A DNA stretch of 64,000 nucleotides, taken from an uncultured Oscillospiraceae bacterium. GTDB lineage: Bacteria > Bacillota > Clostridia > Oscillospirales > Oscillospiraceae. Below, one piece after another: positions 32,544-40,530 of this stretch (within the stretch, counting starts at the first letter, position 1; every line of letters begins with the position of its first letter). A model generated the notes under the pieces. That model searched no databases. It was not told the DNA's origin and was given only the letters and a program-made list of their open reading frames with translations. The position numbers and the translations under genes are program-made. The stretch spans positions 62,001-126,000 of the forward strand of contig CANQTW010000002.1 in assembly GCA_947626845.1 (NCBI GenBank). Reading direction: 5' to 3'.

Positions 32544-32789
32544 ATGATTACCCTGCGAGAAGCCTTCAAGCTCTGCAATATTGAGGACAGCGAAGTCCTC
32601 TGGCTCTGCGACCGTCTGGAAGGTGCGAACTTCTGGAGTTGGCCGGTGACTGGCCGTGAAGTCCGGGAGAAGTTCGATATGAGAAACACGATGGTCACGG
32701 CCATCGAAAACAAGTTCCACTTCAGTGAGTGGGAGGGCTTCTTGTTCATCATCAAGAAGGGAGGTGAGACCGGTGAAAATTGTTCGTGA
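32544..32789 (+). CDS. small early phage protein, unknown
   Basis: An 81-residue protein (ITLREAFKLCNIEDSEVLWLCDRLEG), three bases after the MazG-like stop, with GGAGGTG upstream. Its 3' end overlaps the next gene by 17 bases. I do not recognise it; the WEGFLFIIKKGG end suggests a small alpha/beta fold. Confidence 0.6.
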   Translation: MITLREAFKLCNIEDSEVLWLCDRLEGANFWSWPVTGREVREKFDMRNTMVTAIENKFHFSEWEGFLFIIKKGGETGENCS

Positions 32790-33084
32790 TGGCGCGGAGA
32801 TCGAGCTGACCTCTGCCGAGCTGTACGCCGCCTATTTGGAGCAGCAGCACATCTTCGACGTGCAGGATGTCTCTGTGGAGCTGGAATCCGTTGCAGATGC
32901 GCTCAATTCCATCAGCGGAGATTCGGAGGCGGGGTGCGCCGCCGAGAAACTGTTGCGGAACCCCAAGGCCCTCGATGAAATCGCAGACGCGAAACGCGCC
33001 CGCATGACCAAGTACGGAACCCCGTGGCTCACGGCGACGAGTGACGCCGTTTACGAAGCCATCGACAAAATGCTGAATAACTGA
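32773..33084 (+). CDS. small early phage protein upstream of PemK toxin
   Basis: A 103-residue protein from GTG 32773 after GGGAGGTGAG. It is helical and acidic in the centre (VELESVADALNSISGDSEAG). It lies immediately before the PemK-like gene, where an antitoxin would usually be, but it looks unlike known MazE/PemI antitoxins, so that role is only a possibility. Confidence 0.6.
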   Translation: MKIVRDGAEIELTSAELYAAYLEQQHIFDVQDVSVELESVADALNSISGDSEAGCAAEKLLRNPKALDEIADAKRARMTKYGTPWLTATSDAVYEAIDKMLNN

Positions 33085-33097
33085 AAGGAGCTTACTT

Positions 33098-33595
33098 ATG
33101 AACTTCAATCCTGAAATCAAGCGCGGCGACGTTTTCTATGTGGACCGGGTGCAATCCTACGGTCACGAGCAGCGGTCTGGCCGCCCCGCCATCGTTGTGT
33201 CCAACGACCGCAACAACCGGTGCAGCAGCGTGGTGGAGGTAGTCTACCTCACCACGCAGCCCAAGTCCGATCAGCCCACGCACGTCACCGTGAGGGCCAC
33301 TGGCGTTCCCAGCACGGCCCTCTGTGAGCAAATCCAATCTGTGGATGCCACCCGGCTGGGGAGTTTCTGCGGGCGCTGCTCGGCCTCGGAGATGCGGGCC
33401 ATCGACATGGCTCTGTCCGTCTCGCTGGGCCTGGATATGGGGGGGGTCTCGTCGGACGAGCCCGAGGATGTCGCGCCACCCGATGCAGCGGATGTCTCTG
33501 CTGCGGCTGACGAGCTGATCGCTGTGAAAGCCCAGCTCGAAATGATGCGGTCGCTCTACAACGACCTGCTCCTGCGGACGATGAAAACCGCATAA
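33098..33595 (+). CDS. PemK/MazF-family protein
   Basis: A 165-residue protein. Residues 1-110 are a PemK/MazF endoribonuclease fold: EIKRGDVFYVDR, GRPAIVVSNDR, VVEVVYLTTQPK, ALCEQIQSVD, LGSFCGRCS. The C-terminal extension (about 115-165) is acidic then helical. MazF-type toxins cut mRNA. No clear antitoxin is adjacent, so it may act in infection or be an inactive regulator. A run of eight G (33439-33446) falls in the extension. A terminator follows. Confidence 0.87.
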   Translation: MNFNPEIKRGDVFYVDRVQSYGHEQRSGRPAIVVSNDRNNRCSSVVEVVYLTTQPKSDQPTHVTVRATGVPSTALCEQIQSVDATRLGSFCGRCSASEMRAIDMALSVSLGLDMGGVSSDEPEDVAPPDAADVSAAADELIAVKAQLEMMRSLYNDLLLRTMKTA

Positions 33596-33605
33596 AACAC
33601 GAACG

Positions 33606-33633
33606 GCCCCGGCCTTTTCAGGCCGGGGCTTTC
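33606..33633 (+). terminator. intrinsic terminator after the PemK-like gene
   Basis: GCCCCGGCC (33606-33614) and GGCCGGGGC (33621-33629) form a perfect 9-bp stem with loop TTTTCA, followed by TTTCTG. It closes the plus-strand early operon before the next promoter at 33678. Confidence 0.85.
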
Positions 33634-33677
33634 TGCGACTTGAAGTGATTTTTTCGGAAAAATTTTTCCGAAAAACC

Positions 33678-33706
33678 TTGACATTAACGACTTTAAGTGC
33701 TATAAT
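33678..33706 (+). promoter_or_regulatory. promoter of the shared phage A type (copy 3)
   Basis: TTGACA (33678-33683), 17-base spacer ending AAGTGC, TATAAT (33701-33706). Upstream, TTTTTTCGGAAAAATTTTTCCGAAAAA (33650-33676) holds two near-palindromic elements of the kind found at the other two promoters. The leader reads ATGGAGAACAAAAAGGAGCC, like the leader after copy 2. Confidence 0.86.
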
Positions 33707-33757
33707 AAGACCATGGAGAACAAAAAGGAGCCGGTTGAGGCAGAAAGGAAATGCAAA

Positions 33758-33904
33758 ATGGAAAAGAAAATCACTGAGATGACAAACAAAGAATTGGTGG
33801 AGGAAATCAGGTATCTCGCCAGCCTCCTGGACGACCAGCCTCACCAAGCTGGATGGCTTGCGGAAGTCGCCGAGGAATTGAGCCGCCGGGTTTGGGCGGA
33901 CTGA
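33758..33904 (+). CDS. 48-residue helical phage protein
   Basis: ATG at 33758 follows AAAGGA with good spacing; the upstream ATG (33713) would be leaderless at the start site of the promoter and is less likely. Product: EKKITEMTNKELVEEIRYLA and on, an amphipathic helical mini-protein. Function unknown. Confidence 0.55.
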   Translation: MEKKITEMTNKELVEEIRYLASLLDDQPHQAGWLAEVAEELSRRVWAD

Positions 33905-33984
33905 AAGCCGAAACGGGCTGCGGCCCGTCACCGGGAACCGCCCCACCCGGTCTGAAGATGGCAGGGCAGAAAGGAGATCAGAAA

Positions 33985-34143
33985 ATGGGACACTGCGGTG
34001 ACTGCGAACACTGCAAGCCGAACGACATCTGCAACGGCGATTGTGTTTGCAGGGCCCGAGACATCGAGGTCTCGGAGGACGACGACATCCGGTTCTACGG
34101 CGATTTCGGGGAGCCCTGCGCGGACTTCACCCCGGCGGGTTGA
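33985..34143 (+). CDS. 52-residue cysteine-rich phage protein
   Basis: ATG 33985 after AAAGGAGATC. The first half has closely spaced cysteines (CGDCEHCKPNDICNGDCVC), suited to bind one or two zinc ions; the rest is acidic. It is the last phage A-type gene before the serine recombinase of region B. Family not recognised. Confidence 0.6.
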   Translation: MGHCGDCEHCKPNDICNGDCVCRARDIEVSEDDDIRFYGDFGEPCADFTPAG

Positions 34144-34161
34144 TGATATAGGCAAATTCAG

Positions 34162-35601
34162 CTAACCACCAAGCTCGTTGAGCTTGACGGTCTTGGTGCC
34201 GTTCTTGTAGTTGAACACGAGGACAATTTTATCATCGTAGACATACACGGCATTGATGAAACAGTCAATCAGGCGTTGGCGCTGTTCTGGAACTGTCACA
34301 TCTATATTGCGGAAGCGGTGAAGGAAAAAGCTGATTTCTTCGCGATCTAAAGCCGGCCTTTTCAGCTTTTCAGTAAGGATAGCTTTTTCAAGCTGTTCTT
34401 TGCAACTTTCCAGCTCGGTCAACCGCTTCTGCGTGGACTGGGAGAAGATGCCCGCTTGTATGGCGTTCAAAAGGTTATCTATGCCCTTTTCGACCTCCGA
34501 AAGCTCCCGCCCCATGAGCTTTAAATCGTAGCTCTCCGCGCCCTGTATGGCAAGGAGCCGGTCAGCTATGCGCTCCATGAGGCGGTCATTCATCACGACA
34601 GCCATTGTCTGATTGACAACAAGGTCTTCAATCCAGTCCTTTTTGACGGCCTTTTTGTCACAGCCTGTTTTGCGCTTGGCGCTGAGACATTTATAATAGT
34701 GGTACATCTTTCCCGTCCGGCTCTTGCCACTCTCGCCCACCATTTGAGCGCCGCACTTGCCGCAGAAAAGTTTTGTTGTCAGCAAATACCGCTCGTCCGC
34801 TTTTGCCGCCGCCGGGGTCTTCTGATTTTTCGTCAGCCGCTCCCGTGCCCGGTCAAATATGTCCTGCGGGACTATCGCCGGAATGCCGCCGGGAATAACA
34901 ATGTCGCCGTACTTGTATTCGCCTATGTATTTGCGATTTTTAAGCATGGCGGCCAATGTGGTGTAGGTGAACGGGAAGCCCTTTTTCGTGGTCAGTCCTC
35001 GCGCGTTGAGGTCGTCCCGGAGCTTCTTCAAATCCTCGCCCTCGGCGTATCTTTTAAAGATTTCCAGAACGACAGGGGCCTCGGCGGGTTCAATGTCCAG
35101 CTTTTTGGTGGAGCCGTTGAGAACGTAACCAAGGGGCGCGGTGCTTCCGTTGTTCATGCCCTTTAATGCGTTCTCTTTCTGTCCGCGCCGTATCTTTTCC
35201 GAAAGCTCCGCGCTGTAATATTCCGCCATACCTTCCAACATGGCCTCCAGAATGATGCCCTCCGGCCCGCTGGTGATGCCCTCGGTGGCAGACACGACCT
35301 TGACGCCGTTCTTTTTTAGGATGTGTTTATAATGGGCGCTGTCATAGCGGTCACGGGCGAAGCGGTCAAGCTTCCACACAAGGACGGTATCAAAAAGCCC
35401 TTTGCCGCTGTCGTTTATCATCTTGAGAAAATCAAGGCGCTTCTCCGTGTCCTTGGAGGCCGACAAAGCGCGGTCAATATAGGAGCCGACAACCGTTATA
35501 TCGTTGCGCTTGGCGTACTCCGTACACTCGCGGATTTGTCCCTCGATGCTGGCCTCCCTCTGCCTGTCCGATGAAAACCGGGCGTAAATTACGGCGTTCA
35601 T
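34162..35601 (-). CDS. TndX-like large serine recombinase of region B
   Basis: A 479-residue large serine recombinase. Resolvase domain (NAVIYARFSSDRQREASIEGQIREC, with Ser near residue 10; WKLDRFARDRYDS), recombinase domain (about 165-270), zinc ribbon (CGKCGAQM...YYKCLSAKRKTGCDKK) and a DUF4368-like tail. This class excises and integrates Tn4451/Tn5397-like elements. Base composition is lower in G+C than phage A. It starts only 19 bases from the last phage A gene, so the left end of region B is probably here. It overlaps the HTH gene by four bases. Confidence 0.92.
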   Translation of the reverse strand: MNAVIYARFSSDRQREASIEGQIRECTEYAKRNDITVVGSYIDRALSASKDTEKRLDFLKMINDSGKGLFDTVLVWKLDRFARDRYDSAHYKHILKKNGVKVVSATEGITSGPEGIILEAMLEGMAEYYSAELSEKIRRGQKENALKGMNNGSTAPLGYVLNGSTKKLDIEPAEAPVVLEIFKRYAEGEDLKKLRDDLNARGLTTKKGFPFTYTTLAAMLKNRKYIGEYKYGDIVIPGGIPAIVPQDIFDRARERLTKNQKTPAAAKADERYLLTTKLFCGKCGAQMVGESGKSRTGKMYHYYKCLSAKRKTGCDKKAVKKDWIEDLVVNQTMAVVMNDRLMERIADRLLAIQGAESYDLKLMGRELSEVEKGIDNLLNAIQAGIFSQSTQKRLTELESCKEQLEKAILTEKLKRPALDREEISFFLHRFRNIDVTVPEQRQRLIDCFINAVYVYDDKIVLVFNYKNGTKTVKLNELGG

Positions 35602-35954
35602 TTATCTGCCTCCTCCATCATTTTAATGAGTGCGTTTTTCAGTTTTTCATTATAGGGCGAATTGGGTTCAAAGCACATTTCAATAAACCGCTTCATTTCC
35701 TCGCCGCTGGCTCTTGCCCTCGGCTTGTATTCATACAGTTTCCCCTGTGGCTGGTCCGTCCGGCAACAGAGATAATCAAGGGAAACGTCAAAGTAATCAG
35801 CCCACCAAACAAGGATTTTCACTGACGGCGCGGTCTTCCCTGTCTCCATTCGGGCTATTGTAGTCTGATTTGTCCCGCACAGCTTGGCGATTTCCGCTTG
35901 TGTTATCTGCGCTCTTTCCCGGAGCGACTTCATTCGATGGCCTATCTCTGTCAT
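35598..35954 (-). CDS. XRE-family regulator of the recombinase
   Basis: A 118-residue protein with an N-terminal HTH_3 domain (MKSLRERAQITQAEIAKLCGTNQTTIARMETG) and a helical dimerisation-like C-terminus. ATG at 35954 is chosen; the longer frame passes through AT-rich non-coding sequence. It is transcribed with the recombinase from the promoter at 35979-36007 and may control excision. Confidence 0.85.
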   Translation of the reverse strand: MTEIGHRMKSLRERAQITQAEIAKLCGTNQTTIARMETGKTAPSVKILVWWADYFDVSLDYLCCRTDQPQGKLYEYKPRARASGEEMKRFIEMCFEPNSPYNEKLKNALIKMMEEADK

Positions 35955-35978
35955 ATAAAGGCCCCCTTTCTGAATTTT

Positions 35979-36007
35979 ATTATAGCATATTTGCACGGGA
36001 TAGTCAA
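35979..36007 (-). promoter_or_regulatory. promoter of the HTH-recombinase operon
   Basis: On the minus strand TTGACT (36007-36002), 17-base spacer, TATAAT (35984-35979), 25 bases upstream of the start codon. The spacer contains the GCAAATATGC inverted repeat, a candidate operator for the HTH protein. Confidence 0.8.
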
Positions 36008-36255
36008 TGCTAAAACAGCATATTATCAAATCAATTTTCGCCCCATGCCCCGCAGGGCATAGAGCGACAGCAATTCTAATTGCGATGGAGCGTGACAAAA
36101 CCTTATTCCCCGCATTGCACCCGGCCCCGATGCGCTCCAAGGCTTGAGCCGTGGCGGGGTGACCGACTTTCATGTGAGCAGACTTCCATGTTACTTTGCT
36201 AACAACAACGGGGGCAGGTTATCGCGCGCTTGTGAATATCCTACCCCCGCGATTT
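36008..36255. other. intergenic region with inverted repeat
   Basis: No gene is seen in these bases. They contain a short inverted repeat GCAATTCTAATTGC (36069-36082), a GC-rich segment with several near-complementary tracts, and CCCGCGAT near the end of the next minus-strand gene. It could hold a transfer origin or a terminator for the membrane protein gene; neither is shown by the sequence alone. Confidence 0.4.
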
Positions 36256-36987
36256 TTACCAGCCCCGGCTGTGCCTCTCCCGGTCCCGCGCCTCCTCGAT
36301 GGCAACAAGGCGTTCCTGCGCCTGCCTTGCCTTTTTGGCCTCGTTCAAGGCCTCTTTCTCGTTGCCAAGGCGTTCCCTTTCTATCCGCGCCATTTCTTTG
36401 TTATGCTCCTCCTGCTCACGGCGCAATAGTATGACCTCTCTCATTGCCGGGTCAAGAGACGCAAGGTAGAGATTATCTATACTCCGGTAATACACCCGCG
36501 CTTTTTCCTCAAAATCCGCTCCGCGCCGGTTGATTTGCTCCGCTATGGGGGCAATGAAATCGTTGTATTTTTTCCGCGCTAGCCGCTCACTGGCCGTCAT
36601 AAGGAGCATGACCGGAATTATTACGATTATGGCCAACAGCAATAACGGCGAGAAATATTTCCGCATTATCAACGGGAGATTATTGTCAAAAATAATATCA
36701 ATTATCGTGATAAGCCCGATTATTTTTCCGACGTTGAACCAGCGCGCTTTTTTCATATGACACGTTTCCCATTGGGCAAAGAGGCTCGCCTCCCTCTCCC
36801 TTACGGGGCCGGTTATGCCCGCTATGTCGCTTTTATAACCGGCCTTTTCGACGTCTAAGAGTCTCAGCTGTTTGCTTACTCCGCTTACATTGATATTGCT
36901 TTTCCCGTAGCCTTGCGTTTTGTTGTATTGCGTAAAATAGTACACCTTATCAAGGTCATACCGGGCAGGCTTTTTACTCGTTCTCAT
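36256..36987 (-). CDS. membrane protein with C-terminal coiled coil
   Basis: A 243-residue protein with two closely spaced transmembrane segments (about 87-103 and 110-130) and a long charged helix at the C-terminus (about 180-240, Arg/Glu/Lys rich). Proteins of this kind occur in Clostridia mobile elements, but I cannot name the family. It is not obviously part of a secretion channel. No strong ribosome site is seen (AAGTATG only). Confidence 0.62.
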   Translation of the reverse strand: MRTSKKPARYDLDKVYYFTQYNKTQGYGKSNINVSGVSKQLRLLDVEKAGYKSDIAGITGPVREREASLFAQWETCHMKKARWFNVGKIIGLITIIDIIFDNNLPLIMRKYFSPLLLLAIIVIIPVMLLMTASERLARKKYNDFIAPIAEQINRRGADFEEKARVYYRSIDNLYLASLDPAMREVILLRREQEEHNKEMARIERERLGNEKEALNEAKKARQAQERLVAIEEARDRERHSRGW

Positions 36988-37048
36988 ACTTCCTCCGTAT
37001 CCCAGTGCGCCAATTTATTACGCTGTCTTTACGGCAAATAGACAGCCA

Positions 37049-37765
37049 TTATTTATAAACGGAGGGGTCGTCACCCCATTCAAAATCGGGATCATTCATT
37101 TTATCCCTAATTCTCTGTGCAAGCTCACTATTATCGTCATTAGCATCAACGACTTCTATAGGAGCTTCCATCTGTTCACGGAGCCAGTCAGGGATCTCAA
37201 ACTCGGTGTTCTCCATGGGGTCCTCCGGCTCGTAGTTTTCCTCCGGGTCAGGCGCTTGACCTCCCGCGGCGTTGCTCTCAATATTGTTTTTGCCCTCGCT
37301 GGGGGCGCTGGGCTGGGGCGCGTTGGCTTCGGGCTGGGTAGCCTCCGGCACAGTGGGCTCGGTCTGCGTGTCCTGCTGTTCCTCCTGCTCCGGCTCAACC
37401 GGGCTTTGCTCACTCTCGGAAGGAGCAGTGGCGTCGTTGTTTATTTGGTTCTCGTTCTCCGTGCCGTCTTGAGCGTCCTTCGTTTCAATGTCGCCCTTCT
37501 CGCCGGAGCTGTCCGCCGGGGCCTTTTCGTCAGGTGGTGTGACCGCGCTATCTCCGTCCCCGTCGTCCTGATTTTCGGGCGTATTATCTGATGTGGTCGT
37601 CACAACACCTCCGGCCAGATTTGCGCCGTCGCTCTCCGTGCTCTCTTTAACCGGCTCGTCCGCCTTCCCAATATCACCGCCGCTGAGGTTAGGAAAAACT
37701 ATGACGGCAATCAGACATACGGCAACTAAGGTTCCGGCCAGAGCAATCAGATTTTTCTTGCTCAT
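37049..37765 (-). CDS. acidic, exported or membrane-anchored protein (DUF6550-like)
   Basis: A 238-residue protein with one N-terminal hydrophobic segment (LIALAGTLVAVCLIAVIVFP) and an extended low-complexity acidic region rich in Glu, Pro, Asp, Gln and Ser (about 30-185). The C-terminal 55 residues look folded (DWLREQMEAPIEVVDANDDNSELAQRIRDKM). Similar proteins sit in Clostridia integrative elements. It may be a surface or periplasm-side component. AAACGGAGGG precedes the ATG. Confidence 0.66.
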   Translation of the reverse strand: MSKKNLIALAGTLVAVCLIAVIVFPNLSGGDIGKADEPVKESTESDGANLAGGVVTTTSDNTPENQDDGDGDSAVTPPDEKAPADSSGEKGDIETKDAQDGTENENQINNDATAPSESEQSPVEPEQEEQQDTQTEPTVPEATQPEANAPQPSAPSEGKNNIESNAAGGQAPDPEENYEPEDPMENTEFEIPDWLREQMEAPIEVVDANDDNSELAQRIRDKMNDPDFEWGDDPSVYK

Positions 37766-37906
37766 AATTTACCCTCCGTTTCTTTCTGTACACTGAAATA
37801 AGTTTTTAGAAACATCTAAACAGTAGATATTTCTTTATACAGACGATTATAACACAGAGAAAAATCAATTACAATAGTAAATATCTCGTGTTTGGAGATT
37901 TTTACT
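37766..37906. promoter_or_regulatory. divergent AT-rich control region
   Basis: A 141-base AT-rich gap between the acidic protein and the HTH gene, with the imperfect repeats AGTAGATATTTC and AGTAAATATCTC (37826 and 37877 areas) facing each gene. These are plausible sites for the adjacent HTH regulator. No clean consensus promoter pair stands out. Confidence 0.5.
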
Positions 37907-38275
37907 ATGAACATTGAACTCAACTATAAATTGATAGGACAGCGATTGCGGGCTATACGGAAGTCGAGGGGGCTTACACAGGAGGAGCTGGCAGAACGAG
38001 CCGATATATCCCCTCAGCATTGTAGTGGTGCAGAAAACGGTAGCGCCAAAATATCTCTACCAGCCCTTATAAGAGTGTGCAACGCCCTTGATGCTACCCC
38101 CGATGAAATCCTGATGGACTCCGTTAAAAAGCCTTCGCCGATGATGGTGCAAAAGGACATTGCCAATGTTTTCGCAGATTGCACGGCCGACGAGGTATTT
38201 CTTATGCTATCTCAGGCAAGGAGCTTGAAGGAGGCGCTGAGAGCAGTACACTTGAAAAAAGATAAGCAGTGTTAA
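37907..38275 (+). CDS. XRE-family regulator
   Basis: A 122-residue protein with an N-terminal HTH_3 domain (GQRLRAIRKSRGLTQEELAERADISPQHCS) and a short C-terminal segment. ATG 37907 is used because GGAG lies nine bases upstream; the TTG at 37892 is less likely. Probably controls the element's own genes through repeats in the upstream gap. Confidence 0.86.
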   Translation: MNIELNYKLIGQRLRAIRKSRGLTQEELAERADISPQHCSGAENGSAKISLPALIRVCNALDATPDEILMDSVKKPSPMMVQKDIANVFADCTADEVFLMLSQARSLKEALRAVHLKKDKQC

Positions 38276-38304
38276 GTGTTTTTATCATAGGAGGCAGTAA
38301 AACG

Positions 38305-38949
38305 ATGGAAGAAAGCATAAACTTAAACGATATTGGTGCAGAAATAGGGGGAAAGATTGAGGCCTTAATGGAAGAGGCAAACGAAAAGCAAAAAGACCTT
38401 GCAAGTTATGCTAATATTTCATATTATGCTCTGGGTAAAATTAAAAATGGTAATCAGGCAATAAATCCTGAGCAACTAATTAGTATTGCTAAGCACTATA
38501 ATGTCTCTACGGATTATCTTTTGGGCCTTACCGAAGAAAAGAACATACACATGAGTATCGTAAAATATCTTTACGATCACATTGAAATATCTAAAGGAAA
38601 GCATCCGAAGGGAAAAGATGTTTTCAGCTCGAATGATTTAGAGAGATTTTTTAGCAAAAAAGGATTTGGAATGAGGCTATCCCAAGAGATTGTACATTTA
38701 CTTTGTTCCGTTGCGAATTTACAACGTGTAGGTTCCGAATTGAAAAAGTCGGAACTTATTGAAAGAATTGAAAATATTTCAAGAGAATATAATTCGTGTT
38801 GTACCTCAAAAGACCACTCAAAAAGCGCATTTTATCGTTTGTTGAGTGAGCATGATTTAACAGAAGCTGTTGAGAAGCACATAGACAACGCAAAAGAGCT
38901 TAAATCATTGCTTAATTCTTCTTTTGAAGACGTTCAATCAGATGAATAA
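38305..38949 (+). CDS. HTH regulator with long C-terminal domain
   Basis: A 214-residue protein with an HTH_3 domain (residues about 10-70: EANEKQKDLASYANISYYALGKIKNGNQAI) and an all-helical C-terminal part of unknown type (HLLCSVANLQRVGSELKKSEL). The ATG follows TAGGAGG. G+C is clearly lower than its neighbours, suggesting a separate origin. A perfect terminator follows directly. Confidence 0.82.
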   Translation: MEESINLNDIGAEIGGKIEALMEEANEKQKDLASYANISYYALGKIKNGNQAINPEQLISIAKHYNVSTDYLLGLTEEKNIHMSIVKYLYDHIEISKGKHPKGKDVFSSNDLERFFSKKGFGMRLSQEIVHLLCSVANLQRVGSELKKSELIERIENISREYNSCCTSKDHSKSAFYRLLSEHDLTEAVEKHIDNAKELKSLLNSSFEDVQSDE

Positions 38950-38951
38950 AA

Positions 38952-38988
38952 ACAACGCTCAAAACCACCAACTGGTTTTGAGCGTTGT
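38952..38988 (+). terminator. terminator with a 16-bp perfect stem
   Basis: ACAACGCTCAAAACCA (38952-38967) pairs with TGGTTTTGAGCGTTGT (38973-38988), loop CCAAC. It starts three bases after the stop codon. The T-run is weak (TGTATC), so it may also work on the minus strand. Confidence 0.82.
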
Positions 38989-39159
38989 TGTATCTAAAGC
39001 AGTGGTGAATAAATGCAAGACGCGAAATCCGCAACTTGTTTCTGTTTTTGCCAATTTCAACACATTGTCTCAAAAATGTGCTATTCTCATTGCATCAGCT
39101 GATAAACGAGGCCTCCACGACTTTAAAAAAATTAAAAAATTAAAAGGAGAAAACATTTT

Positions 39160-39357
39160 ATGAAAAATGAAAAAACATGCCTTTACCTGTTGAATGTTGA
39201 AGGCCGCCGTTTGGCGCTCTGGGCCAATGAGGAAAACTATTCTCGCTTTTTAGAAGGAGACGAAAATGCGATATTCACCGCTTTTGACCTGGAAACTGGA
39301 ACAGATTTGCGTATTGAATTTAAGGACGGTATGTTAGAACAGATTGTGAGCTTCTGA
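39160..39357 (+). CDS. small element protein, unknown
   Basis: A 65-residue protein (KNEKTCLYLLNVEGRRLALWANEENYSRF), probably a small beta-rich fold. AAAAGGAG precedes the ATG. The sequence before it (38989-39159) has no gene I can support. Family not recognised. Confidence 0.6.
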   Translation: MKNEKTCLYLLNVEGRRLALWANEENYSRFLEGDENAIFTAFDLETGTDLRIEFKDGMLEQIVSF

Positions 39358-39427
39358 ATATGCTCCGGGGCGGGGGTTTTAACTCTCGCCCCACTCAACA
39401 GAAAACGAATTTGGAGGCGATTATTTA

Positions 39428-39898
39428 ATGATGCCAAAGTATATTTCTAACGACCCAATTCTTACCAAAAAGGAAATTGAAGAATTTAACCAACACTATG
39501 CCATGCTTTGCGGCGTTGCCGCAAGTTATGGGGAAATCATTCAAGAGCTTATGAAGAGAAAGAATATTGACCCTAAAAAAGCTGAATTTTTGACTGGGTT
39601 AAATTACGTTCAATTTAAAAACCTTGATAAGCCCGGCGGAGCTATCCAGAAGCGGTTTGTAATTTCAGTCGCCATCGGCTTCGAGTTGGACTTTGACATA
39701 ACCGAGTGCATCTTAAAAAGCTGCGGGCTGTGCCTAAATTCTAATGACCGCGTTGATAGAGCCTATATTTATATTTTGGAAAATCATAAAGGAAGGGACA
39801 TTGACGAATGTAACATGGTTTTATCTCAGTTGGGTGTTCCCGGAAACGCTATGCTTGGCGAATTGGAGCGCGGCGAATACACTAAGCGCAAGAAATAA
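39428..39898 (+). CDS. element HTH-like regulatory protein
   Basis: A 156-residue protein with a Cro/CI-like segment (IIQELMKRKNIDPKKAEFLTGLNYVQFKNLDKPGG) followed by a helical domain (DFDITECILKSCGLCLN). Proteins of this style occur in Clostridia integrative elements as putative regulators. It starts at tandem ATG codons after GGAGGCG. A terminator follows. Confidence 0.68.
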   Translation: MMPKYISNDPILTKKEIEEFNQHYAMLCGVAASYGEIIQELMKRKNIDPKKAEFLTGLNYVQFKNLDKPGGAIQKRFVISVAIGFELDFDITECILKSCGLCLNSNDRVDRAYIYILENHKGRDIDECNMVLSQLGVPGNAMLGELERGEYTKRKK

Positions 39899-39911
39899 GT
39901 TAAAATTCATC

Positions 39912-39943
39912 AGCCGCACACTTTTTTGTGTGCGGCTTTTTTC
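39912..39943 (+). terminator. intrinsic terminator
   Basis: AGCCGCACAC (39912-39921) pairs with GTGTGCGGCT (39928-39937), loop six T, followed by TTTTTTC. It ends the HTH-like gene and isolates the replication trio downstream. Confidence 0.9.
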
Positions 39944-40121
39944 GTTAAAAAAGGAAAAAGCCTGACATTTTAGGAGTTTTCGAACCATCTAATTTGAAAA
40001 GCCGCGAAAACAGCGAAATTTATTTTTTTCAGTGAAAAATGACGCTAGAAAATATCTGCGCTAAAATACGAACATCTCAGGCGGCCGACCGGGAAAATTC
40101 ATTTTGAAAGGAAAAAATAAT

Positions 40122-40481
40122 ATGCCTCGTCGAATTACTTCTACTCTCCCCTCTGTCAACGCGGATCTTGACGTGGTCATCCTATGTGAAAAATCCCCCA
40201 TCTACTCTTTTGCCGATGGAAAGAGAACATCAGATACACCAATAGGGACCCGTCTTACCGTTGCGTTGCCGGGGGCGCGGATGGCCCCGCTATCGGTAAG
40301 ATTTGACAACGCAGACCCGTTGCCAAAAATTAGTGATGAATATCTCAGGGAATCTTTGGAAGCCTGCAAGTTTTTGTATGCCACCCTGCCCGACTGTGAA
40401 GTCACACTCTATCCCTCTGCCAATGGAATTGGCATGACCGCAGTTGGGAAAAGTGTCCAGCTCGTCGATCTGGAAAAATAA
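40122..40481 (+). CDS. DUF961/HelP-like replication accessory protein
   Basis: A 119-residue protein, mostly beta in style, first of a three-gene set with an FtsK-like ATPase and a rolling-circle Rep. That order matches ICEBs1/Tn916 modules, where a DUF961 (HelP-type) protein of about this size aids helicase processivity in rolling-circle replication. Sequence match by eye is weak (LTVALPGARMAPLSVRF), so the call rests mainly on context. ATG 40122 follows GAAAGGA. Confidence 0.6.
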   Translation: MPRRITSTLPSVNADLDVVILCEKSPIYSFADGKRTSDTPIGTRLTVALPGARMAPLSVRFDNADPLPKISDEYLRESLEACKFLYATLPDCEVTLYPSANGIGMTAVGKSVQLVDLEK

Positions 40482-40530
40482 GCCTATGAGGAGTGGGGCA
40501 AGTCCCCCACTCCTCCTTTGGAGGAAAAAT

